This document shows positions 62,288-64,000 of a stretch of DNA of 64,000 nucleotides, in pieces (the stretch's first letter is position 1; every line of letters begins with the position of its first letter). The notes under the pieces were generated by a model. The model worked only from the letters and a program-made list of their open reading frames with translations. It had not been told where the DNA came from and made no database searches. Origin of the DNA: Lysobacter enzymogenes (GTDB lineage Bacteria; Pseudomonadota; Gammaproteobacteria; Xanthomonadales; Xanthomonadaceae). Both the position numbers and the translations under genes were made by a program. The DNA lies in NCBI RefSeq assembly GCF_900106525.1, contig NZ_FNOG01000010.1, forward strand, positions 148,133-212,132, read 5' to 3'.

Positions 62288-64000
62288 TCAGTCGGTGAGG
62301 GCGGGAGCCGGAGGCGGAACGGATTCGGGCGCGGCGTCGGCGTCGGCGCGCACGGGCGAGGCGGGAGTGTCGGCGTTGCGCGCGGCCGCGGCGTCCGCGC
62401 GGCGCTGCTGCATCGCCCACAGCGCGGCGTAGCGGCCGCCGGCGGCGAGCAGTTCGGCGTGGCTGCCGCGCTCGGCGATGCGGCCGCCTTCCAGCACCAC
62501 GATCTGGTCGGCGTCGACCACGGTCGACAGGCGATGGGCGATCACCAGCGCGGTGCGGCCGCGCGCGGCCTGGCCCAGTTCGCGCTGGATCTGGTCCTCG
62601 GTGTGCGCGTCCAGCGCCGAGGTCGCCTCATCGAAGATCAGGATAGCCGGGCGCTTGAGCAGGGTGCGGGCGATGGCGATGCGCTGCTTCTCGCCGCCGG
62701 AGAGCTTGAGCCCGCGCTCGCCCACACCGGTGTCGTAGCCCTGCGGCAGCGATTGGATGAAATCGTGGATGCGCGCGGCGCGCGCGGCCTCCAGCACTTC
62801 TTCGCGGCTGGCGTCGGGGCGGCCGTAGGCGATGTTGTAGTACAGCGATTCGTTGAACAGCACCGTGTCCTGCGGCACCACGCCGATGCGCCGGCGCAGC
62901 GAATCGGCGGTCACCTCGCGCAGGTCCTGGCCGTCGACCAGCACGCGCCCGCCGTCGGGGTCGTAATGGCGGTACAGCAGCCGCGCCAGGGTCGACTTGC
63001 CGGCGCCGGTGCTGCCCACCACCGCCACGGTGCGGCCGCTGGGGATGGTCAGGTCGATGCCGGACAGGATCTCGCGCTCGCCGTAGCGGAACGACACGTT
63101 CTCGAACCGCACCTCGCCGGCGCCGACCCGCAGCGCCGGCGCGCCGGGGCGGTCGCGCACCTCCACCGGCTCGTCGAGCAGGGCGAACATGCGCTCCAGG
63201 TTGGCCAGCATCTGCTTGCCTTCGCGATACACCACGCCCAGGTAGCTCAGCGGCGCGGCCATCTGCAGCAGGTAGGCGTTGACCAGGACCAGGTCGCCCA
63301 GGCTCATGCGCCCGGCGACCACGCCGTCGGTGGCCCGCCACAGCAGTGCGGTCAGGCCCGCGGCGATCAGCGCCGACTGGCCGATGCCCAGCAGCGAGGC
63401 CGCCTTCAGGCTGCGCACCGCGCTGTCTTCCAGGTTGCGCAGGCGGCGGTCGAAGCGCTCGGTCTCGAAGGCTTCGTTGTTGAAGTACTTGACCGTCTCG
63501 TAGTTGAGCAGCGAATCCACCGAGCCGGCGCTGGCCTCGGTGTTGGCCTCGTTCATTTCCCGGTACCAGCGCAGCCGCCACTCGGTCATGCGGTAGGTGA
63601 AGGCCATGTACAGCGCCAAGGTGACCAGGGTGATCGCGGCGAACGAGAGGTCGTAGCCGGCGACCAGGATCGCGACGATCAGCGCCAGCTCGACCAGGGT
63701 CGGCACCACCATGTACAGCACGGTGTCGAGCAGCTCGGAGATCGAGCCCATGCCGCGCTCCAGGTCGCGGCCGACCGCGCCGGTGCGGCGGTCCAGGTGG
63801 AAGCGCAGGCTCAGCGCATGCAGGTGCTCGAACACCCGCAGCGCGACTTCGCGCGAGCTGCGCGCCATCACCCGCGCGAACACGACGTTGCGCAACTCCT
63901 GCAACACCGAGGAGGCCAGCCGCAGCGCGCCATAAGTCATCAGCAGCGCGACCGGTACGGTCAGCGGGGTCGGCTTGAGATCGAGCGCGTCGATCAGTTC
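62288..64000 (-). CDS. Atm1-like ABC exporter (permease-ATPase), partial
   Basis: A half-type ABC exporter cut by the window edge: 570 residues are seen and the frame is open at 64000. A membrane domain (to about residue 280 of the visible part) is followed by an ATPase with [27 protein letters not shown] and [12 protein letters not shown]. The motif [15 protein letters not shown] is the Atm1/HMT-type signature. Atm1 proteins export glutathione-linked thiols; here co-transcription with a RiPP-type ligase suggests peptide export. There is no C39 leader peptidase domain in the visible part. The last 50 residues are an Ala/Pro-rich tail. Confidence 0.9.
   Translation of the reverse strand, partial: ELIDALDLKPTPLTVPVALLMTYGALRLASSVLQELRNVVFARVMARSSREVALRVFEHLHALSLRFHLDRRTGAVGRDLERGMGSISELLDTVLYMVVPTLVELALIVAILVAGYDLSFAAITLVTLALYMAFTYRMTEWRLRWYREMNEANTEASAGSVDSLLNYETVKYFNNEAFETERFDRRLRNLEDSAVRSLKAASLLGIGQSALIAAGLTALLWRATDGVVAGRMSLGDLVLVNAYLLQMAAPLSYLGVVYREGKQMLANLERMFALLDEPVEVRDRPGAPALRVGAGEVRFENVSFRYGEREILSGIDLTIPSGRTVAVVGSTGAGKSTLARLLYRHYDPDGGRVLVDGQDLREVTADSLRRRIGVVPQDTVLFNESLYYNIAYGRPDASREEVLEAARAARIHDFIQSLPQGYDTGVGERGLKLSGGEKQRIAIARTLLKRPAILIFDEATSALDAHTEDQIQRELGQAARGRTALVIAHRLSTVVDADQIVVLEGGRIAERGSHAELLAAGGRYAALWAMQQRRADAAAARNADTPASPVRADADAAPESVPPPAPALTD

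Overview
The window reads as chromosomal DNA of a high-GC gammaproteobacterium of the Lysobacter/Xanthomonadaceae type. The support is very high GC at third codon positions, a phoH-ybeY-corC block, Oar-like TonB receptors, sspA/sspB beside petABC, and frequent short REP palindromes. I see no integrase, insertion sequence, phage gene or CRISPR array.

Layout. 0.2-3.6 kb, minus strand: corA, a DUF4105 membrane protein and corC. 3.7-11.6 kb: a complete minor-pilin/PilY1 operon (fimT-pilV-pilW-pilX-pilY1-pilE) with a second fimT divergent from it. 11.8-14.5 kb: a cysteine-rich secreted protein, then minus-strand ybeY, phoH and a small membrane protein. The pilus operon therefore sits between ybeY and corC, genes that are normally neighbours. 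14.9-22.5 kb: a ketoacyl synthase III-like enzyme, an SDR-type dehydratase/epimerase and a metallo-beta-lactamase-fold hydrolase, followed by a TetR-HlyD-ABC-permease export operon. 22.5-28.1 kb: an exported amidohydrolase, a small protein and a DUF1800/DUF1501 pair. 28.4-35.6 kb: GNAT, miaB, a lytic transglycosylase, the cytochrome bc1 operon petABC and sspAB. 36.2-43.9 kb: a composite REP array and housekeeping genes (DUF3301, nadC, a Trm112-like gene, purEK, sodB, grxD, an SDR-like protein, MarC). 44.3-49.3 kb: a large Oar-like TonB receptor, ppnN and tRNA-Asn. 49.6-58.0 kb: NUDIX, then a second complete pilus-tip operon with the same gene order and the same divergent FimT-like gene. 58.1-60.4 kb: uvrB and tRNA-Val. 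60.9-64.0 kb: a 53-codon gene facing an MvdD-like ATP-grasp ligase that is co-transcribed with an Atm1-like ABC exporter, which runs off the window end.

Two themes stand out. First, two paralogous pilus-tip operons about 46 kb apart encode PilY1 proteins with complementary motif content: the first lacks the MIDAS metal site but keeps the calcium loop of the C-terminal propeller, and the second has the reverse. Second, the right edge looks like a graspetide (omega-ester peptide) locus: a candidate precursor peptide, an ATP-grasp macrocyclase and an exporter. It is the best candidate here for a little-described system.

All calls were made by reading the sequence. No database search was run; percentages and spacings are hand counts.
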